Assembly: GCA_021399445.1 (NCBI GenBank)
Contig: JAJTUQ010000004.1
Span: 6,696,001-6,760,000, forward strand
DNA from: Xylogone sp. PMI_703
Taxonomy: Eukaryota; Ascomycota; Leotiomycetes
Length of the DNA stretch: 64,000 nt
Direction of reading: 5' to 3'
The position numbers were made by a program, and so were the translations under genes. The first letter of the stretch is position 1. Every line of letters begins with the position of its first letter. Positions 54,483 through 64,000 of the stretch are shown here, piece by piece. Under the pieces are notes generated by a model. The model was given only the letters and a program-made list of their open reading frames with translations. It ran no database searches and was not told the DNA's origin.

Positions 54483-56761
54483 CAAGAGTCGTAAAGCATG
54501 GCTGGCGCTTAAAATTTTAAATGAAATTTATATAGTATCTACAAGCCTTGATTGGTATATGCATTTAATCAATGGAAGGATCTACCGAATTTTTTTGATT
54601 CGATATTTCAAATAGTGATGATATTTCCGCAGCCATCTATAATCTCAAGCACGGTCTCTCTACAGCAATATACGTATTTATAATCATTTTACAGCTCTTC
54701 TATAATTTTCATGAAGAAAGTTTATTCCTAGAGCAAGATAGGGCATAACCCATTGACTGAAATTTCCAAAGTGATGACAGCGTGTGCGTTCACAAAGCGC
54801 AAGCTCGGAAAAAGATTTCCGATCATATTACGCGGATGTTACGATTGAGCTGAGAGGCACTCCGTACACGTGATACTGCATGGTGCACATCACGTGGCCA
54901 GTTTCCATCCAGGTGTTGTATCTCTAGTTCAGTATCTTTCCAATATACTGTACATAAATTTGCAAAATTGAAGTGCATTCAGGTCTAGCTAGTTATGATG
55001 GGTATAGAAAAGAAATGTATATTCGAAGACTTTGAGTGGAGCCCGTGACTGTCGTTATTAATATCAATCAGGCGAACTATCCTAATTGTTACGTTAAATT
55101 TCATATTGTTCTCTCGTGCGTGCTATTGCTTGGCTGGGGTATGGGGAAATTCTCCCAATCAACCTGGAATAAGAGATGATTGGGAGATTCGCCAGTGCCT
55201 ATCACGCCAGTTAAACTCATTACCTTTCGGCAGTCTCATTACTTATACACAATTGGTATATACTATGCAAAGTTATAAGACATGCTGAGGGCCCGCATAT
55301 CGTAAACAATGGAATCTGAAAAGGGAAGCTGCGAGCATGCAGTGCTCGTCACATTTGATAGACGATCAAACCGTTACTGTAGCAAGCGTGGTGAACACAT
55401 TCTCATACATGGACAATCTTAGAGCAGCTCCAATGACATCGGCGAGCGGCGTGTTGTGCGCTGTGATACGTGACCTGGACCCGGCAAGTGATATTGACAG
55501 GAGAAGAGCCCGTGGTCCAATGAGAACTCCCCGATGACCCTGGACGGCTGTGGCAGGAAGTGCGTACTTTGTACTTGGAGGAGTTTGAGTAGTGGCTGGT
55601 GGCGCTAAGCCTAGGCGGGTCTAGGCCTCCCGTGGAAAAGGGGCAAAAAGGCCGAGAGAAAAGCCACTTGCAGCACTGGAAAGCCACCCGAGCCACACAG
55701 AGAAATTTCTGCCATTTGTCGCCTCCGGGTGGAACCTTTGGAACGTTCCAAGAACCCTCCCTCGTCTTCGCATCAATAATCACCCCCCAACCACGAACCA
55801 TCAACCCCGATGCAACCCGCACCGGCATTGCAGGCCAATTCTGCTAGTGAAGCAAGGGATGCACGAAGGAATGGCGTTGTTATTGATGCTATGCGAGTTA
55901 TGGTTTGCTGGCTGCTGTTGTTGCTGTTGTCCCCTGGTAGCCCCGACCGGAGAAATGTCTTGCTTAAGTTCTCGTCCTGGGCTGACTGTTGGTTGTTGCA
56001 AGGGCACCACGCGATGCGACAACGTGAAAAGAGCTCATCACAATCATACCAAGCATTATTGAGAGACAGGGCAATAAGGGGAATTGATGCAGTTGTTCTT
56101 GCCGTTGAAGGAAGGTGAATACCGGTGAGGGAGAGATTTCCTTGTGATAAGCTCGACGTCGAGTTCTCAAAAAGGCGTTACATTTGCATCGCTCGTGCTC
56201 TTCTCATCTCTTCTCTCGTCTTCTGCTCTCTTTTCAAGCTGGCTGTGCTTTTCCTGAGCTTGATTTTTGATTTTCACCCTCTCTCGTCCATCGTTCCCCA
56301 CAGATAATCATCCTCCACCCTATTTGTCGTTTTGTGCTGTCACCATCAAGCTTTTCCTTCTGTCCAGCCCGGTCGGCAAAAGCTCTGCCCTTCGCTACTG
56401 CGCCACTTAGCGCGTCAACCACGCCCTTTAGTTTGATATACCACTGGCACTACCCTCTTAGTGGTATTCGCCTTCCAAATTCTGACAAGGCAACCGGAGG
56501 GTAAAACTTTTCGAGCCTTTTCTCATAGGGCAATTGCTCCTCGCCCTGTGGCCAAGACGCCGGTATAATAGTCAATGCCCGGCCCTGTCTTAATACCTTG
56601 ACACATCGCTTCCCTCCGTTCCCCCTTCCCCTCCTCCAACCTGGGAGCTTCGGCCAACTCTTATTGCAGTGCTCGTGCTCCTTTTGCGGTTGTCAATTCC
56701 CTTCTTTTTTGAACTTGGGACATTCGTTTGTTACTTCAAGTCAGTTCTGCGCACAGAAACC
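54483..56761. other. Long intergenic region and amino-acid permease leader (2.3 kb)
   Basis: No supported gene. The right 600 bp is T/C-rich, as expected for a long fungal promoter and 5' leader, and includes a 9-codon upstream ORF at 56575-56601. An inverted repeat with CACGTGAT arms lies at 54867-54896. A CTG/TTG-rich low-complexity stretch is at about 55905-55935. Confidence 0.55.
54867..54896. promoter_or_regulatory. Inverted repeat of CACGTGAT with 14-bp spacer
   Basis: CACGTGAT at 54867-54874 faces ATCACGTG at 54889-54896. The arms are the same as those of the palindrome at 19464-19481, so they may be two occurrences of one regulatory or repeat-derived motif. Confidence 0.35.
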
Positions 56762-58502
56762 ATGGACAAGTCGGACGAGCTCAAGATCACGCCCGGGGCC
56801 GTCAACACCACCATGTTCTCGGGTCCTAGGTCGCCATCATCCCACGAGGATGTCGAGAAGCAGGCGATGAATGAAACTGGGGCGCCGGCGCTCCAGAGGA
56901 AGCTGAAGAGCAGGCACCTACAGATGATTGCCATCGGTATGTAGCCTACTACCTTGGGGCATAGAGCTCTCTCTATCCTGAGGGTTGCTCAATGCATGCT
57001 TTGCTTTAATTACTTACATCTTCTCCAAAGGTGGCACCATTGGAACAGGTCTCTTCATTGGTAGTGGCGGCGCAATTGCAAAGTCCGGTCCTGCTGGCGC
57101 CCTCATCGCCTACATCTTCGTCGGCTCCATTGTTTACTCCGTCATGACCTCTCTCGGTGAGATGGCTACCTACATCCCCATCTCTGGTGCTTTCACTTCC
57201 TATGCGACGCGCTTTGTGGACCCCAGCTTGGGTTTTGCGATGGGTTGGATCTATTACTTCTCCTGGGCTATTACGTATGCACTGGAATTGACGGCGTCTG
57301 GCTTGATCATTCAGTACTGGGACCAGAAGCTGTCCATTGGTATCTTCATCGCAATCTTCTGGGTTGTTATTACCCTAATCAACTTCCTCCCTGTCAGCTT
57401 CTACGGTGAGACCGAGTTTGTCCTGTCCTCCATCAAAGTCCTTACCGTGGTGGGTTGGATAATCTTTGCCATCTGCATCGATGCCGGTGCTGGGCAGCAC
57501 GGATACCTGGGTTTCCACACCTGGGGAAACCCTGGTGCATTTGCTCCATATCTGCTGAATTCGGATGGTGCACTGGCAAAATTTGTTGGCTTCTGGTCTG
57601 TCCTGATCCAAGCTGGTTTCTCCTACCAAGGTACCGAGCTTGTTGGCATTGCTGCTGGTGAGACAGAAAATCCACGCAAGAATGTCCCATCTGCCATCCG
57701 CAAGACCTTCTACCGAATTCTGTTCTTCTTTATCTTCAGCGTTTTCTTCATTGGCCTCCTGGTGCCCTACACGAACGATGACCTTCTTTCCAGTGCTTCT
57801 GACGCCTCTGCCTCTCCTTTCGTCATCGCAGCCAAGCTTGCTGGTGTCAAAGTCCTTCCCGGATTCATTAACGCCATCCTTCTCTTTGTCGTGCTCTCTG
57901 CTGCGAACTCTAATGTCTATTCTGGCTCCCGTATCTTAACTGGTTTAGCTGCTGATGGCTCCGCTCCATCCATCTTCAAGATTACAAGCGCCAAGGGTGT
58001 CCCTTACTTCGCTGTTACATTCACTGCTATGTGGGGTCTCCTCGCCTTCATGAATCTCTCCAACAACGGTGGCACCGTCTTCAACTGGTTCCTCAACATC
58101 ACTGCTGTGGCCGGTTTCATCACCTGGGCATGCATCAATGGCTGTCATATCGCCTTTATGCGTGCGCTTGCTGTCCGCAACATCTCCCGCGATACCCTTC
58201 CCTACAAGGCCCTGTGGCAACCATACTTCTCCTACTACGGTCTCTTCTTCAACGTTCTCATTATCCTCACACAGGGTTTCACTGCGTTTATCCCATGGGA
58301 CACCACCAACTTCTTCATTGCATATGTTAGTTTACTGTTGTTTGTTGTGTTGTACGTTGGACACAAGGCCATTATGAGGCCTAGATTCGTCAAGGCTATT
58401 GATGCAGATATCACAACTGGATGCATCGAATACGATGACACGGTCTGGGACATTCATGACCCAAGCACCCTGTGGGGACGATTCTGGAACTGGATCGCCT
58501 AA
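56762..58502 (+). CDS. Amino-acid permease, yeast amino-acid transporter (YAT) family (548 aa)
   Basis: Two exons, 56762-56936 and 57031-58502 (intron GTATGT...CAAAG, 94 bp), give 548 aa. The intron falls inside the conserved start of TM1: MIAIG joins GTIGTGLFIGSGGAI. Other family marks are GEMATYIPISGAFTSYATRFVDP, FLPVSFYGETEFVLSSIKV, GFSYQGTELVGIAAGETENPRK and the late SAANSNVYSGSRIL. About 12 membrane spans are expected, with both termini cytoplasmic. It should import amino acids by proton symport at the plasma membrane. The SFYGE signature is shared by general and basic amino-acid permeases, and substrate range cannot be fixed from sequence alone. Confidence 0.93.
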
Positions 58503-59117
58503 ACATGGCTTGTGTGTCTGTATAATACCTTCTTCGCGCGGCCGGGATTGGTGTGGTTGGGCTGAGGAGAATAATGTTAGGATGGGATAGGACGGGTTGA
58601 ATCTTTCATGTTGTATTATCGCATTGCGTTGTACTATGAGCGTTTCGTAGCGAGGAATCATGGTTTGTTTTTTTCTGTCTCAATCTCATGTATATATATT
58701 CATGTCTCCATCATGCCGTTTTCCTATAGAATTAAACGTAAAAAGTGTATATCAGTATTATGATCAAGGGCTGCTATGATTATCGCCTTTCTCGGCTGTA
58801 TAGATACCAAGCACTCCGTACGGGTTACAAAATAATCGCACGTGATATCAGCGCTAGAGCTTTGAATGAAGCCGTTGGGCTTTCTCGCTGTGGCAGTGCA
58901 GCTCAGCTCCAGGCATCAGCCACTACAGACAGGGCCAGATAATGAGGCATTGTAGCGGTAAGCAAACATGATTCATCAGGACATCCTCTCATGTATTTAT
59001 TTCACGATACAATCCCATTGTATCCTTGCTGATTCGCGATACCCAATTTCCTTAAAATCTTTATACGTCGAATTTCGAATCGTTTAGCAACTGTTTCATT
59101 TTGTACAGCGTAGCAAG
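58503..59117. other. Intergenic
   Basis: 615 bp with no supported gene. It contains the permease terminator and the promoter of the HET-domain gene. Confidence 0.55.
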
Positions 59118-61241
59118 ATGCCTCCAATGACAGCACCAAACTCCACCTCCAAAGCTGCCCTCATAGAAAAAGAAGAATATAATGCCATTTTTAATGAGAA
59201 TGGTGATTACATTGGCTACACCGTTTGGGGCTACCCCGTCAACTGGGAAAAAGACTACGGGAACCCTCCTACCTGGGCCGAGATGACGGCGAACTACTCG
59301 GACTGCGAGGGGCTTTGTGAGATCTGTGAAAAGATTGACTTCAAGAACTTTATCACGCCAACGGAGAAGCTTTCTCCGGATGACCCTGTGTATGCGGAGA
59401 CGGCAGAAAGGGAACGGGAGTGGTTTTTCGGAGGGAAGGAGCTCGACGATGAGGATGGGAAGGAGATTGATATTCTGCTTGGCACAGTGCAGGAGTTGTA
59501 CGAAAGACATGAAAAATGTGGATTCTGCCAGTGGGCATTCTTATTTGCGTTATTCTCTTACCAGAAGACTGGTGCCCCCCTGGAAGGTGTGGTGAGACTC
59601 AAGAAAGAAACAACAGGTGCTCAATCCTACCAATCAACCAAATACGCCAGAATATACGTCGATTGCAGTGCAATCAACGAGGCGGACAAAGACGCCACCG
59701 AAGCGGAGAAATTCCCCTTCATCGAGAGGAGATTATGTCCCTGGCGTGATGAACCCAAGGAACGTCCCATCGCACCTAATAAAGATGAAGAGCCCAGGCC
59801 ATTTTTCTTTCCCCTGATGTCCATGTCCTGGCTCTACAGAGGATGCACAAATCAGCATCCCAAATGCACGGCCGCAACGCGTCTCCGGGAAAAGAAGCCT
59901 ATGAAAACGACGCTATTCGTTATCGATCTCCATGACTTCTGCATTGTGCGTGCGCCCGAAGACTGCGTCTACGCGGCGCTGAGTTATGTCTGGGGCGCTC
60001 AACCAGGGGAGTATGACACGGATATTATCCCCTCATCGGATATTGAGAGAGTGGATTTCCCGGCGCGGCATTCTCTAACGATGATACACGCTTGTAACGT
60101 CGTGAAGCAATTGGGGATACGGTACATTTGGGTCGATCAAGTCTGTATCCCGGCAGACTGTAGGAGGGAACAGATCTACGAGATGGATACTATTTATCGC
60201 GGCGCGGACCTCACAGTCATTGCAGGTGTGGAGAATGCTTCCTCGGGCCTTCCTGGTGTCGGGAGTACGAATCGAAAGAGACAAAGCCCTGGAGTTCTAA
60301 GAGTCGGGGGTATCAATGTTGGTGTGCAGACTTGGGACAGTTCCATTCCGGCACTGAGAGATACGGTATATTCAAGTCGAGGTTGGACGTATCAGGAGAA
60401 AGTCTTATCTCCACGGTTATTGATTATCACGGAGGAGGATATGTATTACCATTGTCTGGAAGGGGAGAAGGCTGAGCACGCGTGTCATGAATCGAATGTG
60501 ATTGAGTTTAGGCGTGAGACATTCGTGGAGTTTGGGTCGGTCCTAGCGACAGCGCACGGGAGATCGCCGTTCCAGATCTGGGCTGATTGCGTGAATGAGT
60601 ATATGGGCCGAAATCTGACCTACCCGGGGGATATTATGCATGGGTTCGCAGGGCTGATGAGCTTTTTGGAAGAGAAATACGAGTGGAAGTTTTGCTGGGG
60701 GATTCCAGATGAGCATTTTGCGCTGGGTTTGTTATGGGCTGGGGCACGCGGATTAAAGACGAAGAGAAGGGAAGCATTTAGAGATGATGGGAACCAGAAA
60801 TTGTATCCCAGTTGGAGCTGGACTGGGTGGATGGAAAAGACGCATCACTATGGAGTTAGGCCTCGAGCTCTGGTTCCAGCTGAAGAGCAGGAGAAGATGG
60901 GATTTGTGCCAGTGAAATGGAGTGAAGGAATGCTGGAGAGCGCGAGGGAGAGTGGAATTGTGGTGTTAGAAGGAGAGTGTGTAGTCATTGGGGAGGGTAA
61001 TGTGGGAAATTTTGGGGACGAACAAGGAGTCCAGGGACTAGAGATTGCAGACCTGCCAGATGAATCCATATTCATGGGCATGGCTATGCTGAAAGAGAAG
61101 GAGAATGATGCGTATGTTGGAGGTCTGGTTCTGAAGAAGAGTGCTGGAGATGACTTGTATGAGAGAGCTACAAAGGTGAACATCAAAGCAGTTGACTGGT
61201 TGGCAATGACCAGAGAGAGGAGAACGATTCATCTAATTTAA
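59118..61241 (+). CDS. HET-domain protein (707 aa, single exon)
   Basis: An uninterrupted ORF carries a heterokaryon-incompatibility (HET) domain from ~285 to ~450: YAALSYVWGAQPGEY, then IRYIWVDQVCIPADCR with QIYEMDTIYRGADLTVIAG, then SSRGWTYQEKVLSPRLLII. These are the three standard HET blocks. The N-terminal ~280 residues include paired cysteines (CEGLCEICEKIDF; CGFCQWAF) that could bind metal, and the C-terminal part has YPSWSWTGW, often found in HET proteins. HET domains take part in fungal self/non-self recognition and regulated cell death, but most family members are untested. No NTPase or repeat domain is attached. Confidence 0.93.
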   Translation: MPPMTAPNSTSKAALIEKEEYNAIFNENGDYIGYTVWGYPVNWEKDYGNPPTWAEMTANYSDCEGLCEICEKIDFKNFITPTEKLSPDDPVYAETAEREREWFFGGKELDDEDGKEIDILLGTVQELYERHEKCGFCQWAFLFALFSYQKTGAPLEGVVRLKKETTGAQSYQSTKYARIYVDCSAINEADKDATEAEKFPFIERRLCPWRDEPKERPIAPNKDEEPRPFFFPLMSMSWLYRGCTNQHPKCTAATRLREKKPMKTTLFVIDLHDFCIVRAPEDCVYAALSYVWGAQPGEYDTDIIPSSDIERVDFPARHSLTMIHACNVVKQLGIRYIWVDQVCIPADCRREQIYEMDTIYRGADLTVIAGVENASSGLPGVGSTNRKRQSPGVLRVGGINVGVQTWDSSIPALRDTVYSSRGWTYQEKVLSPRLLIITEEDMYYHCLEGEKAEHACHESNVIEFRRETFVEFGSVLATAHGRSPFQIWADCVNEYMGRNLTYPGDIMHGFAGLMSFLEEKYEWKFCWGIPDEHFALGLLWAGARGLKTKRREAFRDDGNQKLYPSWSWTGWMEKTHHYGVRPRALVPAEEQEKMGFVPVKWSEGMLESARESGIVVLEGECVVIGEGNVGNFGDEQGVQGLEIADLPDESIFMGMAMLKEKENDAYVGGLVLKKSAGDDLYERATKVNIKAVDWLAMTRERRTIHLI

Positions 61242-61330
61242 ACATGAATTCTCGATAGATACTGAGGTACACGTGTAGCTAAATAAATTTGATCGACTAT
61301 TTGCTTGCATCAGAAAAGAACGGTCCCACT

Positions 61331-62026
61331 TTACATACCCTCCATTTCACCGTCTTGGTCTACTGGATACGCGTATCGTTGAACGTGCTCGTCCGACATA
61401 ATAGCCGGTGACCTTCCCCCATTACAGCACATAGTCCTCTTCTTCATCGATCCAACGTTTTCCACCAGTAGCCTAAATCCCCTTCCCGCATTCCACACGC
61501 CGTCATATATTGCCTCTCCTGCTGTACCGCACCAAAATCCGTCCTTTCGATACGGACTCTCAGGCTTAATCCATTTCCACACCATCTCATCTGCACCACT
61601 GCAGTTCTCTAGTCCATCTTCTGCTCTGGTGAGGACTTCGATGATGTAAAAGTCTAGAGTTACCGAACTCTTGTCGTCATTCATCAGGCCTTTAAGTTGT
61701 AGAATATTGCGTTGTGCAATTGATTCACAATCGGAGTCCGTTGGAGTTGAGGTTGAGGACTCCACCAACGATAATACGGCATGCCAGTTCAGTGATAGAT
61801 GTTCGATTGACGAAAGCGAAATAGAGCCGGCTTCACGAAACCCGCTTATGTGTTGCAAGTCATCTTCACTTAGTCAGGGCTTTTCGATTGAGAAAGACAA
61901 GTATGTTCCCTCCGGATGATGATGCCAGTGAGATAGGATCCATTCCTGTTGAGAGTTTCTACGAGGCTGTCCTGGTGCGACGATAAAGGTGTGCTTGTGG
62001 GTAAATTGGGCCGATTCAGATGCCAT
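61331..62026 (-). pseudogene. Small unrecognised gene with one in-frame stop
   Basis: From the ATG at 62026 (MASESAQFTHKHTF) a frame runs 230 codons to a stop at 61331, interrupted once by TGA at 61876-61874 (between SFSIEKP and LSEDDLQH). Sequence on both sides looks protein-coding: HHHPEGTYLSFSIEKP before it, and later LTRAEDGLENC, WKWIKPESPYRKDGFWCGTAGEAIYDG. No splice sites that would remove the TGA are evident. The protein family is not recognised. The gene is convergent with the HET gene, only 89 bp from its stop. It is either a recent pseudogene, a sequencing error, or an ORF starting after the stop. Confidence 0.45.
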
Positions 62027-62805
62027 GGTCTGTATGCTCTGTGTTCTCGTCAAATGGCTGCTGGGTTGAATGGATACCGACGATACGCACAAGATATGTT
62101 CACAGAAATGGATGCAATGGTGAATTTATTGGCTCTTTTATATAAATTATATTGGTCGGGTGAAGATAATGTGAGTAAGTCGCAAGCTTCAGATTTGTTT
62201 TGTTCTCGCTTTATATAACTGCTCACGGAAAATGACTCATCTCAAATGAAACCTCGACTTCTTGCTGTAAGCTCATATTGACTAAAGCACCTGTTTGAGA
62301 TACACTCTCATATGACTCCAGGCAGCCGATTGCTTTATAGAGTGATTCTCTATACACTAGGGCTTTCCACCAAGAATATTTCCATACGCATATGTCCTAA
62401 CGGTATAATATTAGGTGGAAGGTTTATGGATGTGTTTGACAACAACCTCGGCGTTTCCTTTTCACTACTTCTTCCTAAATATTCACCATACCTTGGATGG
62501 TCATAGTGATACAGTATAAGCGTAGTTATCTATAAGATATTGAAATGGAGCTGATGTGTTTGGGCAGTAGCAATACTATCGATTTGTTGGCGTCTACAAA
62601 GAACCAAATTGTAAGCCTCTTTGATAAGCAGTCTTGTTGAGCCTTATATGGTACAGTACATGGTTAACATTCCAAACTACTTCTGCACCTTAACATAGTA
62701 TCTCTGCAACAAAAACCACCAGACAATGCCAACCAACCATAGTATCTCCCACATAACTCGGCATTCAACCGACAGATAATCTAAATCTTCACCGCAATAG
62801 GTCCC
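62027..62805. other. Intergenic
   Basis: 779 bp, moderately AT-rich, between the small gene's start and the 3' end of the oxidase gene. No supported feature was found. Confidence 0.55.
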
Positions 62806-64000
62806 TCAAACTTTTCCTTCTTCTTCAATTTCCTTCTTTATCAATCTTGCTACGTTTTCTCCTGCAGCCCAGCCTATGTCTCGAAGTCAGCTTATCAAAG
62901 TTGCAAAAACGCTAAATCCATAATAATAAATATATCCAAAGATGACTTACTCAAATCGACACTACTACCAATCTCCTCGATAACGCTCGTCTGATATAAT
63001 CCATACTCCACTTTGAACTTCTTAAAACCTTCACTTCGAGGGAACAATAGTGGATACCCTCGAGATTCTAAACCGAGAATCCGTAGAATACCATTTCCTC
63101 CAATCTTTGAGATCAGGTTTTCAGGAATAGGACGATCAGAGATGACACGATATAATTTGTGCACGGCTTGTGCACTAAGATCTGGGCCGTATAGATCCTT
63201 GATGTAACTTATTTCCCGTACTCCTTTCAGCTCCTGGGGAAGTCGTTGGTTATCGACTATAAGGAACTGAGAAGGAATGCCGTTTTGTTGAACGTGGAAA
63301 TACCTCGTATCAAGTGCTCCATCTGTAATGATAAAAGTAATGTATAACGGCCGAAAGTAATCATCTGCCGTTGTATTCCGGTAACCAGCAAGAATAACCT
63401 TATCGAACACTTCTTCAGTCTTCTGATTGTCTCTAGCATGCTTTGACTCAACTATCCACCCACTCGTATTTGCAAGTCTGATGTCAGTCGTTTCCGTCAT
63501 CATCCTAATTTCTGCCTTACTCTTCTTCAGGAGTCCAGCGAGCACGTCCTCTAGCTTGCCGTCTATTCTCGACCCTTTATCCTCTGCCATCAGTGCCATG
63601 TTTAATGCCAGAGCACTAACCTCCACAATACCTTGGCCTAACTGGTGTCTGACCTCTTGCTCCACCACATCCTTCCGATATGAGTCACTAACTTTACTCG
63701 ATTTCAGCATCTCCATCGCATTTGTGCTAACCTCCTCTTGGGCATCCCCTGCTTCCACCATCTCCATAACCCCCTCAACACCCTGTTTGGGATTCACTAG
63801 CTTCTGGAAAGTCTTCATTGCTCTACTAGAGAGGCCTTTGGCCCAGTTGACACTATATCCGTATTTTGATGACAGAGACCTCGACAGCCGCGAATCCATT
63901 TCTTTATATGGTCTCGTCACTCGGGTAATAACATTGTGCCCATCAAAAAAGGCAATTTCTTCATTTTTCACTTCTCCCTTCCACTTGTCATCGAACTTCA
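62806..64000 (-). CDS. Probable prenylcysteine oxidase (partial, N-terminus off the window)
   Basis: The frame enters at the right edge and runs to 62951. An intron (62874-62950, GTAAGT...CATAG) leads to a last exon 62873-62806 reading WAAGENVARLIKKEIEEEGKV and a stop. The visible part (~380 residues) has SRLSRSLSSKYGYSVNWAKG, a block resembling the VNYGQ/ALA helix region (GQGIVEVSALALNMALM), DDYFRPLYITFI and an AAGENVA end typical of FAD enzymes. This fits the prenylcysteine lyase/oxidase family, flavoenzymes that release the prenyl group from prenylated cysteine as an aldehyde. The FAD-binding GxGxxG would be in the missing N-terminus, so the call rests on the C-terminal two thirds. Confidence 0.62.

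Noticed and set aside
1..64000. CRISPR arrays, rRNA genes, bacterial-type operons
   Set aside because: No regularly spaced short repeats or rRNA-like sequence; the window is eukaryotic with spliceosomal introns.

Overview
The window is nuclear DNA of a filamentous ascomycete (Pezizomycotina). Genes are interrupted by short introns of about 45-120 bp with GTAAGT/GTATGT-type donors. The gene families are typical of this group: Zn2Cys6 regulators, a HET-domain gene, a rhodopsin-like/PTH11-type membrane protein, a multi-domain pyrimidine synthase, a YOR1-type ABC transporter and a P450. AT-rich, stop-riddled blocks suggest ancient RIP-like mutation of transposons. I cannot name the species.

Positions 1-13,700 are a retrotransposon nest. 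Two copies of one Ty1/copia element lie in inverted orientation (1-4500 minus, cut by the window edge; 6583-12282 plus, complete, one intact 1592-residue gag-pol ORF). Their 4.5 kb arms look identical and flank a 2,082 bp AT-rich spacer. The spacer and the AT-rich DNA right of the second copy are two halves of a third, degraded copia element. The halves join in frame only if the spacer is flipped and a 5-bp target duplication (TATAT) is removed. This is the most notable observation: either recombination between the two copies inverted the spacer, or the assembly has it the wrong way round.

From 13.7 to 21.5 kb there is sparse accessory sequence with an FAD monooxygenase (minus) and a membrane-receptor-like gene (plus) that carries a nonsense codon. 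From 21.5 to 34 kb lie two large conserved genes on the plus strand: a YOR1-like ABC transporter and the ura2/pyrABCN carbamoyl-phosphate synthase/aspartate transcarbamylase (de novo pyrimidine synthesis).

From 34 to 49.5 kb: a Zn2Cys6 regulator divergent from a cytochrome P450, met2 (homoserine O-acetyltransferase, methionine synthesis), an F-box protein, a second Zn2Cys6 regulator and a TDA3-like FAD oxidoreductase. From 51.3 to 54.5 kb an anion/allantoate-type MFS transporter and a KduD-like short-chain dehydrogenase lie in tandem and may form a small catabolic pair. From 56.7 kb to the end: an amino-acid permease, a HET-domain protein, a small unrecognised gene with an in-frame stop, and the 3' part of a probable prenylcysteine oxidase running off the right edge.

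Coordinates for spliced genes run from start codon to stop codon. Exon boundaries were read by eye from splice consensus, preserved frame and family similarity.
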